A stretch of 64,000 nucleotides of DNA from Pseudomonas sp. GD04091 (GCF_029836165.1 NZ_JAOEBG010000012.1:62001-126000); one strand, 5' to 3'. Counted from the first letter of the stretch, positions 17,891 to 28,007 are shown. Made by a program: numbers and translations. The notes: generated by a model from the letters alone, not told the origin.

Positions 17891-18924
17891 ACCATCCTGT
17901 CAAAACCCTGGTCGTGGGCTCGCGCTTCGGCCAGTTCTACGCGGCCGGCGTCGCCGCCGCCGAGCACCTCGAACTGGTGGGCGTGCTGGGGCAGGGCAGC
18001 CCGCGTTCGCAGGCCCTGGCCCGGCACCTGCGGGTGCCGTGCTTCACTGCGTTGGAGCAGATCCCCGACGATACCCGCCTGGCCTGCGTGGCAGTGGGTG
18101 GCGCGGCGCGCGGCGAGCAAGGGCCGGCCTTGGCACAGGCGCTGATGGCCCGTGGCCTGGATGTGCTGATCGAGCACCCGTTGCTGCCTCAGGAGCTGCA
18201 GGCGCTGCTGCGCACCGCGGCGCGCCTGCAACGGCGCTGCCTGCTCAACAGCTTCTATCCGCAACTGCCCTGGGTTGCGCGTTTCATCGAGCTTGGCCGG
18301 CAGCTGCACCAGCGCCAGGGCATCCGTCATATCGAGGCCAGTTGTGCGGTGCAGGTCAGCTTCGCCACCCTGGACGTGCTCGCTGCGCTGCTGGAGGCGG
18401 TGGCGCCGTGGTCGCTGGACGATCTGGCAGCGGGGCTGTCGCCCTGGCGTGACCTGAGCCTGGTGATGGCCGAGGTGCCGGTGTCGCTGCGCGTGCTCAA
18501 CGAACTGGCGGCGGCCGATGACGGGCGCATGCAGATGCTGCAGCGGATCAGCCTCGCCACCGACAGCGGCACCTTGCTGCTGGCCTCGCCCCACGGGCCG
18601 TTGTTGTGGATGCCGGCGGTGCGGGCGCCGGGCGAGGACGCGCATGGGCTGTTCGCGCTGGGCGGGGCCGGCTTGCCGTGCGTCGAAGTACTGCTCGACG
18701 CCGCCTCCGACTGGGGGCAGGTCTATCGGGAGATCTGGCCACGGGCGGCGACCAGCGCCCTGCAGCCGTTGCTCGATGGTGCCGGGCTGGCGCGCCGGCA
18801 GCAGCGCAGCCTGGAGGTTGTGGGCCTGTGGCAGCAGGTGACGGCGGCCATCGGTTTTCCCGAAGCACCCACCCAGAGCTTGCCGGCAGCCACCCTGGCG
18901 CAGGCCCTGGAGGGCGCGGCATGA
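17887..18924 (+). CDS. pchG: Thiazolinyl imide reductase PchG
   Basis: An NADPH-dependent reductase that converts the second thiazoline ring, bound to PchF, to thiazolidine. The 345-residue protein (349 in P. aeruginosa) starts with a Rossmann segment (KTLVVGSRFGQFYAAGV) and resembles Gfo/Idh/MocA-type oxidoreductases. The ATG overlaps the pchF stop (ATGA), and a longer upstream frame is only the shadow of the pchF end. The position directly after pchF is as in P. aeruginosa; the enantio-pyochelin type (PchK) differs in sequence and locus order. Confidence 0.93.
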   Translation: MNHPVKTLVVGSRFGQFYAAGVAAAEHLELVGVLGQGSPRSQALARHLRVPCFTALEQIPDDTRLACVAVGGAARGEQGPALAQALMARGLDVLIEHPLLPQELQALLRTAARLQRRCLLNSFYPQLPWVARFIELGRQLHQRQGIRHIEASCAVQVSFATLDVLAALLEAVAPWSLDDLAAGLSPWRDLSLVMAEVPVSLRVLNELAAADDGRMQMLQRISLATDSGTLLLASPHGPLLWMPAVRAPGEDAHGLFALGGAGLPCVEVLLDAASDWGQVYREIWPRAATSALQPLLDGAGLARRQQRSLEVVGLWQQVTAAIGFPEAPTQSLPAATLAQALEGAA

Positions 18925-20660
18925 GCCTGCTGGGGCCTGAGTTGCAAGCGCTGCTGCGGCCTTTTCGCGGGCGCTTGTGGCTGGCGGTGGCAGTGCAGGC
19001 TGTCGCCGGGCTCGGCTCGCTGCTGCCGCTGATCGCCCTGGCGCAACTGGCCGACAGTCTGTACCAGGCGCCGCCGCTGGCACCCTCGACCCTGGGCTGG
19101 GTGCTGCTGGCGGTGTTCGGGGCGGCCCTGTGGCTGTGCGGCCAGACCTCGGCCCTGCACCTGACCCATGGCGTGGATGCCGACCTGTGCGACCGTTTGC
19201 GGGTGCGCCTGGCCGAGCACCTGCAGCGCCTGCCGCTGGGCTGGTTCACTCGCCTTGGCGCCGATGGTGTCAGTCGCTATGCCGAGCAGGATGTGCGCGC
19301 GTTGCACCAGCTGATCGGCCATGCCCCGACCGACCTGGTCAACCTGTTGCTGGTCCCGCTGGCCGTCTTCGTCTACCTGCTGTGCAGCGACAGCGCTCTG
19401 GCGCTGTGGTGCCTGTTGCCCCTGGTGCTGGGCGCGCTGGGATACTGGCGGCTGGGTTCGGCCCATTACCGCGAGGACGTCGAACAGCGCAACGTGGCGG
19501 TCCAGCAGTTGTTCGGCGACTACGGCCAGTTCGCCGCGAACCTGCGCCTGGTGCGCCAGTTTCCGCAGGCGGGCGCCCAGCAGAGCCTGCAGCGGGCCGT
19601 GGCGCAGTTCGATCGGCGCTTCAGCCACTGGGTCAGCCGTGCCGGGCATCTGGCCGCGCTCATCCAGGTACTGCTCAGCGCGCCCTGGCTGCTGGCCTGG
19701 GTGTTGATCGGCGCCTCGCTGCCTGGCTTGAGCGGCGTGGCTGGCGCGCAGTTGTGCGCCTTTCTGTTGCTGGTGCGGGCCATGGCCGCACCCGTGCTGG
19801 CGATGGGGCATGGTCTGGACGCGCTCAACGCTGCCCGGGCCAGCGCCGGGCGCCTGCAGGCGGTATTGAGCACGCCGCCGTTGGCCGAGCCCGAGGCGCC
19901 GCAAGTGCCGAGGGACGCCAGTGTGGAACTGCGCAAGGTGAATTTCGCCCATGGCTCGCAGAGCGTGCTGTCGGCGATCGACCTGCGCCTGGAACCGGGC
20001 ACCATCACGGCACTGGTGGGCCCGTCGGGTTCGGGCAAGAGCACCCTGGCGGGCTTGATCGCCCGCTTCATGGACGTCGACAGTGGGCAGGTGCTGGTGG
20101 GTGGCGTGGATGTGCGCCAGATCGCCAGCTGCCAACTGCAACGCCAGCTGGCGCTGGTGCTGCAGCGCCCGGGCGCGCTGCGCCTGTCGCTGGCACAGAA
20201 CATCGCCCTGTATCGGCCCGAGGCCAGCCTGGCGCAGATTCGCGAGGTGGCGCGCGCGGCGTGCCTGGACAGCCGGATCATGGCCCTGCCCAAGGGCTAC
20301 GCGAGCATCGCCGGTGATGATGTGCAGCTTTGCGGCGGTGAACTGCAGCGCCTGGCCATCGCCCGGGCGCTGCTGTCGAGCGCCCCGGTGATGCTGCTGG
20401 ACGAGCCGACCTCGGCGATCGATCCGCAGACCGAGCTGTCGTTGCGTGCCGCGCTGCGCGACGGCGCGGCCGGGCGTACCCGCCTGATCATCGCTCACCG
20501 CCTGCGGACCATCTGCCACGCCGAGCAGATCCTGGTGCTGGACCAGGGTCGCATCGTGCAGCGTGGCGGCCATCAGGCGTTGCTGGCCGTGGACGGCCTC
20601 TACCGTCAGCTGTGGCGCGAACAGATGTCGAGCGCCGATCGATTGGAGCCTGTGTCATGA
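18921..20660 (+). CDS. pchH: ABC transporter PchH (membrane + ATPase half)
   Basis: A 579-residue type IV ABC half-transporter: six hydrophobic segments (residues about 15-290), then a nucleotide-binding domain with Walker A GPSGSGKST, Walker B VMLLDEP and H-loop AHR. The signature motif is LCGGE instead of LSGGQ, so one composite ATP site in a PchH-PchI heterodimer is probably degenerate. PchH and PchI are not essential for pyochelin uptake in P. aeruginosa, and their exact role there is unsettled. The ATG overlaps the pchG stop (ATGA), and the end overlaps pchI. Confidence 0.92.
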   Translation: MSLLGPELQALLRPFRGRLWLAVAVQAVAGLGSLLPLIALAQLADSLYQAPPLAPSTLGWVLLAVFGAALWLCGQTSALHLTHGVDADLCDRLRVRLAEHLQRLPLGWFTRLGADGVSRYAEQDVRALHQLIGHAPTDLVNLLLVPLAVFVYLLCSDSALALWCLLPLVLGALGYWRLGSAHYREDVEQRNVAVQQLFGDYGQFAANLRLVRQFPQAGAQQSLQRAVAQFDRRFSHWVSRAGHLAALIQVLLSAPWLLAWVLIGASLPGLSGVAGAQLCAFLLLVRAMAAPVLAMGHGLDALNAARASAGRLQAVLSTPPLAEPEAPQVPRDASVELRKVNFAHGSQSVLSAIDLRLEPGTITALVGPSGSGKSTLAGLIARFMDVDSGQVLVGGVDVRQIASCQLQRQLALVLQRPGALRLSLAQNIALYRPEASLAQIREVARAACLDSRIMALPKGYASIAGDDVQLCGGELQRLAIARALLSSAPVMLLDEPTSAIDPQTELSLRAALRDGAAGRTRLIIAHRLRTICHAEQILVLDQGRIVQRGGHQALLAVDGLYRQLWREQMSSADRLEPVS

Positions 20661-22339
20661 CTGTGCTGTCTCGCCTGAAGCTACTGCCGCAACGCGCCTG
20701 GCGGCCATTGCGTGGGGCCTTGATCTGGATGCTGCTGGCCGCCGTGCTGGATGGCCTGGCAGGGCTGGCGCTGGTGCCGCTGCTGTTGGCCTGGTTCGAC
20801 GCCAGTACTGGCGGATGGCTGCAGCCGCTGGGGGTGTTGCTGGGCCTGACGGCGCTGCAGGCCCTGGTCGGCCATGGCGCGCAGCGGCGCGGCTACCTGG
20901 CCGGGGCGGGGCTGGCGGCCGGGCTGGTGTCGCGCCTGCTCGAGCACCTGCCCCGGCTGCCGCTGGGGCGCCAACGTCATCTCGAAGGGCTGGTTCGCGG
21001 GCCGGTGTTCGGCAGCATGGGAATCCCGGCGCATCTGCTGGCGCCGTTGATCACCGCGCTGGTCACGCCGACCGTGGTGGTGCTTGGTCTGTTTGCCTTT
21101 GCACCAAGGTTGGCGCTGTTGCTGGCGCTCGCCTACCTGCCGTTGTTCGGCCTGCTGCGCTGGGCCGGGCGGCGCAGCCTGGACCTGGAACAACAGCGCC
21201 AGGCGGTGGATCGCCAGGCCGGGCAACTGCTGCAAGCCTTCGCCGAGCAGCAGGCATTGTTGCGCAGCAGCGCTGACAGCGGCCAGGGCCAGGTGGCCCT
21301 GCGCGAGGCGCTGCGCCGGCAGCATGAGACCACCCGTGCGCTCAACCGCCGGGCGTTGCCGGCCAGCCTGGGCTTCGCCACGGCGGTGCAACTGGTGTTT
21401 TCGGCCATGCTGGGCGGTGGCGTGATGGCGGTGGCCGCGCAGCAGTTGCCCGGGGCATTGCTGGTGGCCGTGCTGGTACTGCTGGTGCGCTTCATCGAGC
21501 CGCTGTCACAGCTGGCGCAACTGGACCAGGCGCTGCGCATGGCCTGGCAGGCCCTGTCGCAGGTGCTGCAGGTACTGGCCACGCCCACCCTGCACAGCCC
21601 GCACCCGGGCGCGCAGCCCCGCGATGCCAGCCTCGCGGGGCAGGGCCTGAACAGCTACGGCGAACATGGCGAGCAGTTGCTCGAGGACCTCGACCTGCAC
21701 TGCGCGCCGGGCAGTTTCACGGCGATCGTCGGGCCTTCGGGGGCCGGCAAGAGCACGCTGCTGGCCTTGCTCGGCCGGGGCATGGACCCCCAGGCCGGCG
21801 TGGTGCGCCTGGGGCAGGTGGATATCCGCCAGTTGAGCGAAAGCACGCTGGCCGCGCACCTGACCCAAGTGTTCCAGGACGGCGGCTTGTTCGCCGGCAG
21901 CCTGGCATGGAATGTCGCCATGGCATGCCCGGACGCGACCCCCGCGCAATTGCAGCAGGCGGCCGAAGCGGCGGCGCTGGACGAGGTGATCGACAGCCTT
22001 GAGCGCGGCTGGCACAGCGAAGTCGGTCCGGGTGGCGGCCTGCTGTCGGGCGGGCAGCGCCAGCGTGTGGGACTGGCGCGGGCGCTTTTGAGCACAGCGC
22101 CGATCGTGCTGCTGGACGAGCCTACCGCCAGCCTCGATGCGCGCCGCGCCGCGCGGGTCAATCGCAGCCTGCGGGCGCTGCAGGGGCGGCGAACGCTGGT
22201 GCTGGTGTCCCATGACCCGGATCTGGTGCGCGACGCGGAGCAGATCCTGGTGCTCGAATCCGGGCGCATCACCGGGCGTGGCAGCCATGAGCAACTGCTG
22301 GCCACGCACCCGTGGTATGCGCAATTCACCGTGCAATGA
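20657..22339 (+). CDS. pchI: ABC transporter PchI (membrane + ATPase half)
   Basis: A 560-residue partner of PchH with the same layout. Its nucleotide-binding domain is canonical: Walker A GPSGAGKST, signature LLSGGQRQRVGLARAL, Walker B IVLLDEPTASLDA and H-loop SHD. The ATG overlaps the pchH stop (ATGA). It is the last gene of pchEFGHI; a PchR-box-like block and a Fur box separate it from fptA. Confidence 0.92.
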   Translation: MTVLSRLKLLPQRAWRPLRGALIWMLLAAVLDGLAGLALVPLLLAWFDASTGGWLQPLGVLLGLTALQALVGHGAQRRGYLAGAGLAAGLVSRLLEHLPRLPLGRQRHLEGLVRGPVFGSMGIPAHLLAPLITALVTPTVVVLGLFAFAPRLALLLALAYLPLFGLLRWAGRRSLDLEQQRQAVDRQAGQLLQAFAEQQALLRSSADSGQGQVALREALRRQHETTRALNRRALPASLGFATAVQLVFSAMLGGGVMAVAAQQLPGALLVAVLVLLVRFIEPLSQLAQLDQALRMAWQALSQVLQVLATPTLHSPHPGAQPRDASLAGQGLNSYGEHGEQLLEDLDLHCAPGSFTAIVGPSGAGKSTLLALLGRGMDPQAGVVRLGQVDIRQLSESTLAAHLTQVFQDGGLFAGSLAWNVAMACPDATPAQLQQAAEAAALDEVIDSLERGWHSEVGPGGGLLSGGQRQRVGLARALLSTAPIVLLDEPTASLDARRAARVNRSLRALQGRRTLVLVSHDPDLVRDAEQILVLESGRITGRGSHEQLLATHPWYAQFTVQ

Positions 22340-22360
22340 CATCCCTGCCGGGCATCGATT

Positions 22361-22389
22361 GAAAAAGTCCCTGAATCGAAAAGGCCCGC
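22361..22389 (+). promoter_or_regulatory. PchR-box-like element upstream of fptA
   Basis: Begins GAAAAAGTCCCTGAATCGAA, with CGC six bases later. It is the best copy of a block also found before pchD and pchE. The Fur box starts 31 bases after the conserved 20-mer. Position and spacing fit the activator site used by PchR at fptA in other pseudomonads; the assignment is inferred from context. Confidence 0.65.
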
Positions 22390-22410
22390 TATTCGTTTGA
22401 AGGATACTAA

Positions 22411-22425
22411 TGAGAATTATTATCG
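22411..22425. promoter_or_regulatory. Fur box upstream of fptA
   Basis: TGAGAATTATTATCG matches the 7-1-7 Fur consensus at 12 of 14 arm positions. It ends 16 bases before the fptA start, so bound Fur would cover the start of the transcript or the promoter. Confidence 0.82.
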
Positions 22426-22441
22426 AGAGTAGGGCGGGGCA

Positions 22442-24598
22442 ATGTCACATCTGGGAGTCGTAAAGTCGAGGCGGGGCGGCCCGCGCAGCCGGGCGCACCT
22501 GGGGATGGTGCTGGTTCTGGGGCTCAATCCGCTGGCGCAGGCCATTGCCGAGCAAAGCGCCAATACGGCGCTGCAACTGGGCAACATCGAGATCACCGGC
22601 AAGGACGCCTCCGCCACGGTCACACCGCCCGGTGTCACCACCCTCGGCAAGATGCCGCTGAAGCTGCGCGAGACGCCGCAATCGGTGAGCGTGATCGACC
22701 GCGAACGCATCGAACAACAGAACCTGTTCAGCCTCGACGAGGTGATGCAGCAGGCCACCGGGGTCACGGTACAGCCTTTCCAGTTGCTGACCACCGCGTA
22801 TTACGTGCGCGGCTTCAAGGTCAACTCGTTCGAGCTCGATGGCGTGCCGGCCCTGCTGGGTGACACCGCCAGCTCGCCGCAGGACATGGCGGTGTACGAA
22901 CGGGTCGAGATCCTGCGCGGCTCCAACGGCCTGTTGCATGGCAGCGGCAACCCGGCCGCCACCGTCAACCTGGTGCGCAAGCGCCCGCAACGGGCGTTCG
23001 CCGCCAGCACCACGCTGAGCGCGGGCAGCTGGGATCGCTACCGCGGCGAAGTGGATGTCGGCGGGCCGCTGACCGACAGCGGCAACGTGCGCGCACGGGT
23101 GGTGGCGGCCTACGAGGACCGTGACTACTTCTACGACATCGGCAAGCAGGACACCCAGCTGCTCTACGGCATCAGCGAGTTCGACCTGAGCGCGGACACG
23201 CTGCTGACCGTGGGCGCGCAGTACCAGACCATCGATTCGGTGACCAACATGGCTGGCGTGCCGATGGCCAAGGACGGCTCGAGCCTGGGCTTGTCGCGTT
23301 CCACCTACCTGGATGTCGACTGGGACCGTTTCAAGTGGACCACTCGCCGGGTGTTCGGCTCGCTGGAGCAGCAGCTGCCCCATGACTGGAAAGCCAAGGT
23401 CGCGGCCGAGTACCAGGACGCCGATTCCCGGCTGCGCTATGCCGGTTCCTACGGCGCCATCGACCCGCTCACCGGAGACGGCGGCCAACTGATGGGCGCG
23501 GCGTACAAGTTCGAAAGCACCCAGAAGAGCCTCGACGCTTCGGTCAACGGGCCGTTCTCGCTGTTCGGCCGCAGCCATGAATTGCTGCTCGGCAGCAACT
23601 ACAGCCGGGGCGAGACCGAGCAGCGCACGGCCAACTTCACCACGGCGCTGAACGTGCCGGTGAATGTCTATCGCTGGGATCCGCACAGCGTGCCGAAGCC
23701 GGGCATCGGCGCCTACACCTCGCCGGGATCGACCACCACCACGTCCAAGGGGGTCTACGCGCTGACCCGCTTCAAGCTGCTCGACCCGCTGACCCTGGTG
23801 GTTGGCGGCCGGGCCAGTTGGTGGGACCAGGACGCGCCGGGCGGGCGCTTCAAGCCCGGGCGCGAGATCACCCCCTATGGCGGGCTGATCTGGGACTTTG
23901 CCGAGGACTGGTCGTGGTACGTCAGCTATGCCGAGGTGTTCCAGCCGCAGACCGGGCAGACCTGGAGCGGCGATCTGCTCAAGCCGGTGGAAGGCAAGAC
24001 CTACGAAACCGGGATCAAGGGCGAGTTGCTGGACGGCCGTCTGAATGTCTCGCTGGCAGCGTTCCGCATCGACCTGGAGAACAACCCGCAGGTCGATCCC
24101 GAGCACCCCGGTGCCGGACCGAATACCTACTACATCAGCGGCGGCAAGGTGCGCAGCGAAGGCTTCGAGCTGGAGGGCACCGGCTATGTCACGCCAAACT
24201 GGAGCCTGTTCGCCGGCTATACCTACACCACCACCGAGTATCTGAAGGACACCCGCAGCACGTCGGGCGATCGTTACGCCGAGTTCACCCCGCGGCACAT
24301 GCTGCGCCTGTGGACCCAGTACGAGCTGCCATGGCAGGAGCGGCGCTGGAGCGTCGGGGCCGGGGTGCAGGCACAGAGTGATTTTTCCGCGCAGTCGGGC
24401 AGCGTCACGATGGCCCAGGGCGGTTACGCACTGCTCAATGCGCGCGTGGCCTACCGCATCGACGAACACTGGACCGCCTCGCTCAACGGCAGCAACCTGG
24501 CCGATCGCAAGTACTACCAGAGCCTGTCCAACCCGAACTGGAACAACCGTTATGGTGAACCGCGCAGTCTCAACATGACCTTGCGGGGCACGTTCTGA
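22442..24598 (+). CDS. fptA: Ferripyochelin TonB-dependent receptor FptA
   Basis: The outer-membrane receptor that imports ferripyochelin using TonB energy. The 718-residue protein (about 720 in P. aeruginosa) has an N-terminal signal sequence with a twin-arginine-like basic start, an early TonB-box-like region, and a plug domain ([38 protein letters not shown]). The beta-barrel ends in the aromatic C-terminus RGTF, as outer-membrane proteins do. It begins the fptABCX operon; its stop overlaps the fptB start. Confidence 0.96.
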   Translation: MSHLGVVKSRRGGPRSRAHLGMVLVLGLNPLAQAIAEQSANTALQLGNIEITGKDASATVTPPGVTTLGKMPLKLRETPQSVSVIDRERIEQQNLFSLDEVMQQATGVTVQPFQLLTTAYYVRGFKVNSFELDGVPALLGDTASSPQDMAVYERVEILRGSNGLLHGSGNPAATVNLVRKRPQRAFAASTTLSAGSWDRYRGEVDVGGPLTDSGNVRARVVAAYEDRDYFYDIGKQDTQLLYGISEFDLSADTLLTVGAQYQTIDSVTNMAGVPMAKDGSSLGLSRSTYLDVDWDRFKWTTRRVFGSLEQQLPHDWKAKVAAEYQDADSRLRYAGSYGAIDPLTGDGGQLMGAAYKFESTQKSLDASVNGPFSLFGRSHELLLGSNYSRGETEQRTANFTTALNVPVNVYRWDPHSVPKPGIGAYTSPGSTTTTSKGVYALTRFKLLDPLTLVVGGRASWWDQDAPGGRFKPGREITPYGGLIWDFAEDWSWYVSYAEVFQPQTGQTWSGDLLKPVEGKTYETGIKGELLDGRLNVSLAAFRIDLENNPQVDPEHPGAGPNTYYISGGKVRSEGFELEGTGYVTPNWSLFAGYTYTTTEYLKDTRSTSGDRYAEFTPRHMLRLWTQYELPWQERRWSVGAGVQAQSDFSAQSGSVTMAQGGYALLNARVAYRIDEHWTASLNGSNLADRKYYQSLSNPNWNNRYGEPRSLNMTLRGTF

Positions 24599-24879
24599 TG
24601 GCGTTATCCACCCTCGGTCCATGGCCGCTGCGCATCGCCCTGGCGCTGCTGGGCAGTGTGGCGAGCAGCGCGCAACTGGCGCTGCTGCTGGCCCGGCACT
24701 ATCCCTGGGGTGGTGGTCTGGAGCGGCTCTACGTCGGGGTTTTCCTGGGCGTCGGCTTTCTCGTGGCGGTGCTCTTGTGGGCCCTGCTGGCGCCGGACTG
24801 CAAGCGCGTGGGCTGGCGCGCCAGCCTCTGGTTGCTGCTGTTCACGCCCTGGCTGCTCTTCGGCGGTGCCGGGTCATGA
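24598..24879 (+). CDS. fptB: FptB, small membrane protein of the ferripyochelin uptake operon
   Basis: A 93-residue, strongly hydrophobic protein with three likely membrane segments. Position and size match fptB of P. aeruginosa, whose function is not established. The ATG shares one base with the fptA stop, and the end overlaps fptC by four bases, so it is translated as part of the operon. Confidence 0.85.
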   Translation: MALSTLGPWPLRIALALLGSVASSAQLALLLARHYPWGGGLERLYVGVFLGVGFLVAVLLWALLAPDCKRVGWRASLWLLLFTPWLLFGGAGS

Positions 24880-26378
24880 TGGGCGCCCCCCGGGCGCTGG
24901 TGCAGCGCGTGCATGCCGGGGCCGGCGGTGTGTTCGGCCTGCTGTTGTTCGTCATTCTGCTCAGCGGGGCCTGGAGCATGGTCCATGAAGACCTGCGCAC
25001 CTGGTTTCGCGGCCCGGCGACGTTGGCGCCTGGTTCGCCATTGCCGTTGGGGCACTGGTTGCAGGTCGCACGCGAGCATGGCTTGGCGGGGGAGGCGTTG
25101 CACATTCGCCTGCCCGACGGCGAGCGTTCGGTGGTCGAGCTGTGTGCCGCGGCCAACGCCTGCGGCTTGACGCTAGACCCGGTCGATGGTCGGGAACTCG
25201 CGTCGCAGCCGGCTGCGGACCTTCTTTTCAACCTGCACAAGAGCCTGTTCATCGGCTTCCCCGGGCGGATCCTGGTCAGCCTGCTGGGCGTGGTCCTGTT
25301 GCTGATGATCTGCGCCGGCGGCGCCCTGCACAGCGGGCACCTGCGCGACCTCAAGCGCCTACGCCTTAGCCGTGGTCCGCGTGTGCTGGCCCATGATCTG
25401 CACAGTCTGATCGGTGCCTGGGCGGCGCCTTGGCTGCTGTTGTTCGGCATTACCGGGGCCATGTCGGGGCTGGGCGCTCTGGGTACGCTGGCCCTTGCCG
25501 GGCAGGCGTTTCCCGGCGCCCCGCAGCAGGCCTTCATGCAACTGCTGGGGGCGCCGCCGCGGGTTGTCCCGCAAGCCGCGCCGCCACAGGCGCTCGACCT
25601 CGACCGGCTGCTGCGCGACGACGCCGCGGCGCACCCGGGTTTCATCGTCCAGAGCATCACCTTGCATCGCTGGGGCGCGCCCGACGCCTGGCTGGAGGTG
25701 GCCGGCATCGCGCCGGGGCTGCCCAGCACCGCGGTGTTCGAGCGGCGCGCGTACCGCGGCGATGATGGCCAGCCCCTGGGCGACAGCAGTGCTCGGGGAC
25801 GAGGCTTGTGGCTGCGGGCGTTCATTGCCGTGCAGCCGCTGCACTTTGCCGACTATCGCTGGCTGCCGCAGGTGGGGCCGGTGCTGCGAGCGGTGCATTT
25901 CGGCATGGCCCTGGCGGCGGCGGCGCTGGTGTTGAGCGGCCTGTTCTTGTGGCTGGAGCGTCGCCGTCTCAAGGCCGGGGCTGGGTGGCAGGTGCTGTTG
26001 CGCCTGGTGATCGGTGGCGGCGGTGGGTTGCTGACCGCCACCGCCGTGCTGTTGTGCGCCGGCGCGCTGGCCAATCTCGGCGGGTGCCCGCGCGGCGGAC
26101 TGGTGTGGTGGTTCTGGGGCTGCTGGAGCGCCGCACTGCTGCTGGCATTGGCCTTGCCGCCTCGGCGGCAACCGTTGCGCCTGCTACTGAGCGTGGCCGG
26201 CCTGGCCTTCCTGGGCGCTGGAAGCCTGCACCTGGTTGACAGCCTGGCGCACGCCAACCTGAGCGTCTGGCCGATCGACCTGGTGCTGCTGCTCGGCGGC
26301 ATCGGTGCCCTGTGGGTGGTGCGCCGCCTGACTGCTTCAACGCGTACGGCACGGGCTGCCGACGCCAACCCTGTCTGA
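24876..26378 (+). CDS. fptC: FptC, PepSY-family inner-membrane protein
   Basis: A 500-residue membrane protein with the PepSY/PiuB-type architecture seen in siderophore loci. The first membrane helix (VFGLLLFVILLSGAWSM) is followed by a periplasmic PepSY-like region. A central HDLHSLIGAWAAPWLL block follows, then several hydrophobic helices at the C-terminus. Family members are thought to act as inner-membrane reductases or accessory factors in iron-siderophore handling. The ATG at 24876 overlaps the fptB stop; an in-frame ATG follows directly, so the start is uncertain by one codon. Confidence 0.88.
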   Translation: MMGAPRALVQRVHAGAGGVFGLLLFVILLSGAWSMVHEDLRTWFRGPATLAPGSPLPLGHWLQVAREHGLAGEALHIRLPDGERSVVELCAAANACGLTLDPVDGRELASQPAADLLFNLHKSLFIGFPGRILVSLLGVVLLLMICAGGALHSGHLRDLKRLRLSRGPRVLAHDLHSLIGAWAAPWLLLFGITGAMSGLGALGTLALAGQAFPGAPQQAFMQLLGAPPRVVPQAAPPQALDLDRLLRDDAAAHPGFIVQSITLHRWGAPDAWLEVAGIAPGLPSTAVFERRAYRGDDGQPLGDSSARGRGLWLRAFIAVQPLHFADYRWLPQVGPVLRAVHFGMALAAAALVLSGLFLWLERRRLKAGAGWQVLLRLVIGGGGGLLTATAVLLCAGALANLGGCPRGGLVWWFWGCWSAALLLALALPPRRQPLRLLLSVAGLAFLGAGSLHLVDSLAHANLSVWPIDLVLLLGGIGALWVVRRLTASTRTARAADANPV

Positions 26379-26390
26379 CTGGAGACTCGC

Positions 26391-27653
26391 ATGCTGGATT
26401 TGCTCAAACATTGGCGCATGGTGCTGACCTTCGCCTTGCTGTATCTCTCCCAGGGCATCTGCTTCGGCGTCGCCATGGACGCCTTGCCGACATTGCTGCG
26501 CCATGACGGCGCGGCGCTCGGCGCCCTGGCATTCCTGCCGTTGGTGGGCCTGCCGTGGGTCGTGAAGTTCATCTGGGCGCCGCCGGTGGACAACCACTGG
26601 AGCCCGCGCCTGGGACGGCGGCGCAGCTGGATCGTGCCGATGCAACTGCTGGTGCTGCTGTGCCTGGTCAGCCTGGCGGGCATCGGCCTGAGCGTCGACA
26701 CCGCCGGCTTGGCGGTGGGCCTGTTGATTGTCGCCTCGCTGGCCAGCGCCACCCAGGACATCGCCACCGACGGCATGGCCGCCGAGTATTTCAGCGACAA
26801 CATGCTGGCCCGGGTCAACGCGATCCAGGTCGGCGGCACCATGGCCGGCTTCTTCATCGGCGGCGCCGGTGCGCTGATCCTCAGCGGCTACCTGGGCCAG
26901 ACCGCCGCTTTCGGCGTGCTGGCGCTGGTGCCGCTGGCGAGCCTGTGCTGCGTGGCGTGGCTGCATGTCGCCCCAGCCGTGGAAAAACCGGCGGATGTGG
27001 CGCATGCCAGCCTGTTGCGTTTCATCCGGCGACCCAAGGCGCTGTCGCTGGTGCTGCTGGCGCTGCTGTCGGCGATGACCTCGGTTTCGGGCTTTGGCTT
27101 GTCGAAGCTGTTTCTCAACGATGCGGGCTGGTCGTTGCAGGCTATCGGCCAACTGGGCATGAGTGGCGGCGTGGTGACCATCGTCCTGGGTTGTGGCGGG
27201 GGAGCCTGGTTGATTCGCGTGCTCGGACTGTGGCCGGCGTTCATGCTGGCGGTGGCCGTGGCGGGGCTGGCCGCGCTGGTCTGGTTGCTGCAAGCCAGCG
27301 GGGTGCTGGCGACCCAGGTCGGGCTGATCTGGCTGGCGGTGGGCCTGGGTTCGTTCGCCACCGGTGCGACGTCGGTGGCGATCATGACCGCCGCCATGGC
27401 CTTCGCCGGGCAGAGCGACCAGGCGGGCACCGACATGACCGCCGTGCAAAGCACTCGTGACCTTGGCGAGATGCTGGCTTCCTCGATGCTGTTGGCGCTG
27501 ACCGTCCAGGCCGGTTACAGCGGCGGGTTCCTCGCAGGGGCGGTGATGGCGCTGGTGGCGTTGCTGGTGGCGTTCAACCTGGCGCAAGGGGCGGTGGGGC
27601 AGGGCATGCAGGCGCGGTGCAGGATGCTGCCCGATACTCGCGGCGAGGGGTGA
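26391..27653 (+). CDS. fptX: Ferripyochelin inner-membrane permease FptX
   Basis: A 420-residue MFS-type permease of the AmpG-like/RhtX-FptX group, which carries the ferri-siderophore across the inner membrane as a single protein. Conserved features are LYLSQGICFGVAMDALPTLL near the start, LPWVVKFIWAPPVD and TQDIATDGMAAEYF. It is the last gene of fptABCX, twelve bases after fptC, and ends at a strong hairpin. Confidence 0.94.
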   Translation: MLDLLKHWRMVLTFALLYLSQGICFGVAMDALPTLLRHDGAALGALAFLPLVGLPWVVKFIWAPPVDNHWSPRLGRRRSWIVPMQLLVLLCLVSLAGIGLSVDTAGLAVGLLIVASLASATQDIATDGMAAEYFSDNMLARVNAIQVGGTMAGFFIGGAGALILSGYLGQTAAFGVLALVPLASLCCVAWLHVAPAVEKPADVAHASLLRFIRRPKALSLVLLALLSAMTSVSGFGLSKLFLNDAGWSLQAIGQLGMSGGVVTIVLGCGGGAWLIRVLGLWPAFMLAVAVAGLAALVWLLQASGVLATQVGLIWLAVGLGSFATGATSVAIMTAAMAFAGQSDQAGTDMTAVQSTRDLGEMLASSMLLALTVQAGYSGGFLAGAVMALVALLVAFNLAQGAVGQGMQARCRMLPDTRGEG

Positions 27654-27661
27654 TGGAGTCT

Positions 27662-27690
27662 CACCGGGGGCGGGGCGCTCGCCCCCGGTG
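27662..27690. terminator. Hairpin between convergent fptX and azlD
   Basis: An 11-bp perfect GC-rich stem, CACCGGGGGCG (27662-27672) with CGCCCCCGGTG (27680-27690), and a seven-base loop. It lies eight bases after the fptX stop and 14 bases beyond azlD. A long T-run is missing on either side, so it is called a bidirectional terminator on stem strength and position. Confidence 0.7.
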
Positions 27691-27704
27691 CGTGCGTTTG
27701 ATGT

Positions 27705-28007
27705 TCAGCTGGGCAGCAACGCCCGCAACGCCGCCGTCATGACTATGGCGAACACCACCACTGGCAGGATGGAAAACCGGGAGGCGGCATACACGGTCAG
27801 CGCCAGGGCGATGAGGTCCGCAGGATGACCGGACACGAACTTCGGCGCGATTACCGCGATCAGCACGCAGCCAGGGGCGGCCTCGAGCACCTGGGTGAAC
27901 TGCGGCCCCATGGCCCGGTTGCGCAGCAGCAGGAAGCCCAGGGCACGCGTGAGGTAGGTGACCAGCGCCATGCCGAGCACGGTGACCAGGGTGGCGATGT
28001 CGATCAT
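27705..28007 (-). CDS. azlD: AzlD-family branched-chain amino-acid export subunit
   Basis: The small subunit of an AzlCD exporter of branched-chain amino acids. It has 100 residues with four hydrophobic segments and the AzlD pattern MALVTYLTRALGFLLL. The ATG overlaps the azlC stop by four bases. A longer in-frame start upstream lies inside azlC and is not supported. Confidence 0.88.
   Translation of the reverse strand: MIDIATLVTVLGMALVTYLTRALGFLLLRNRAMGPQFTQVLEAAPGCVLIAVIAPKFVSGHPADLIALALTVYAASRFSILPVVVFAIVMTAALRALLPS

Noticed and set aside
22445-24622. Long minus-strand open frame opposite fptA
   Set aside because: It covers a complete TonB receptor gene with clear motifs, and its own translation is low-complexity.
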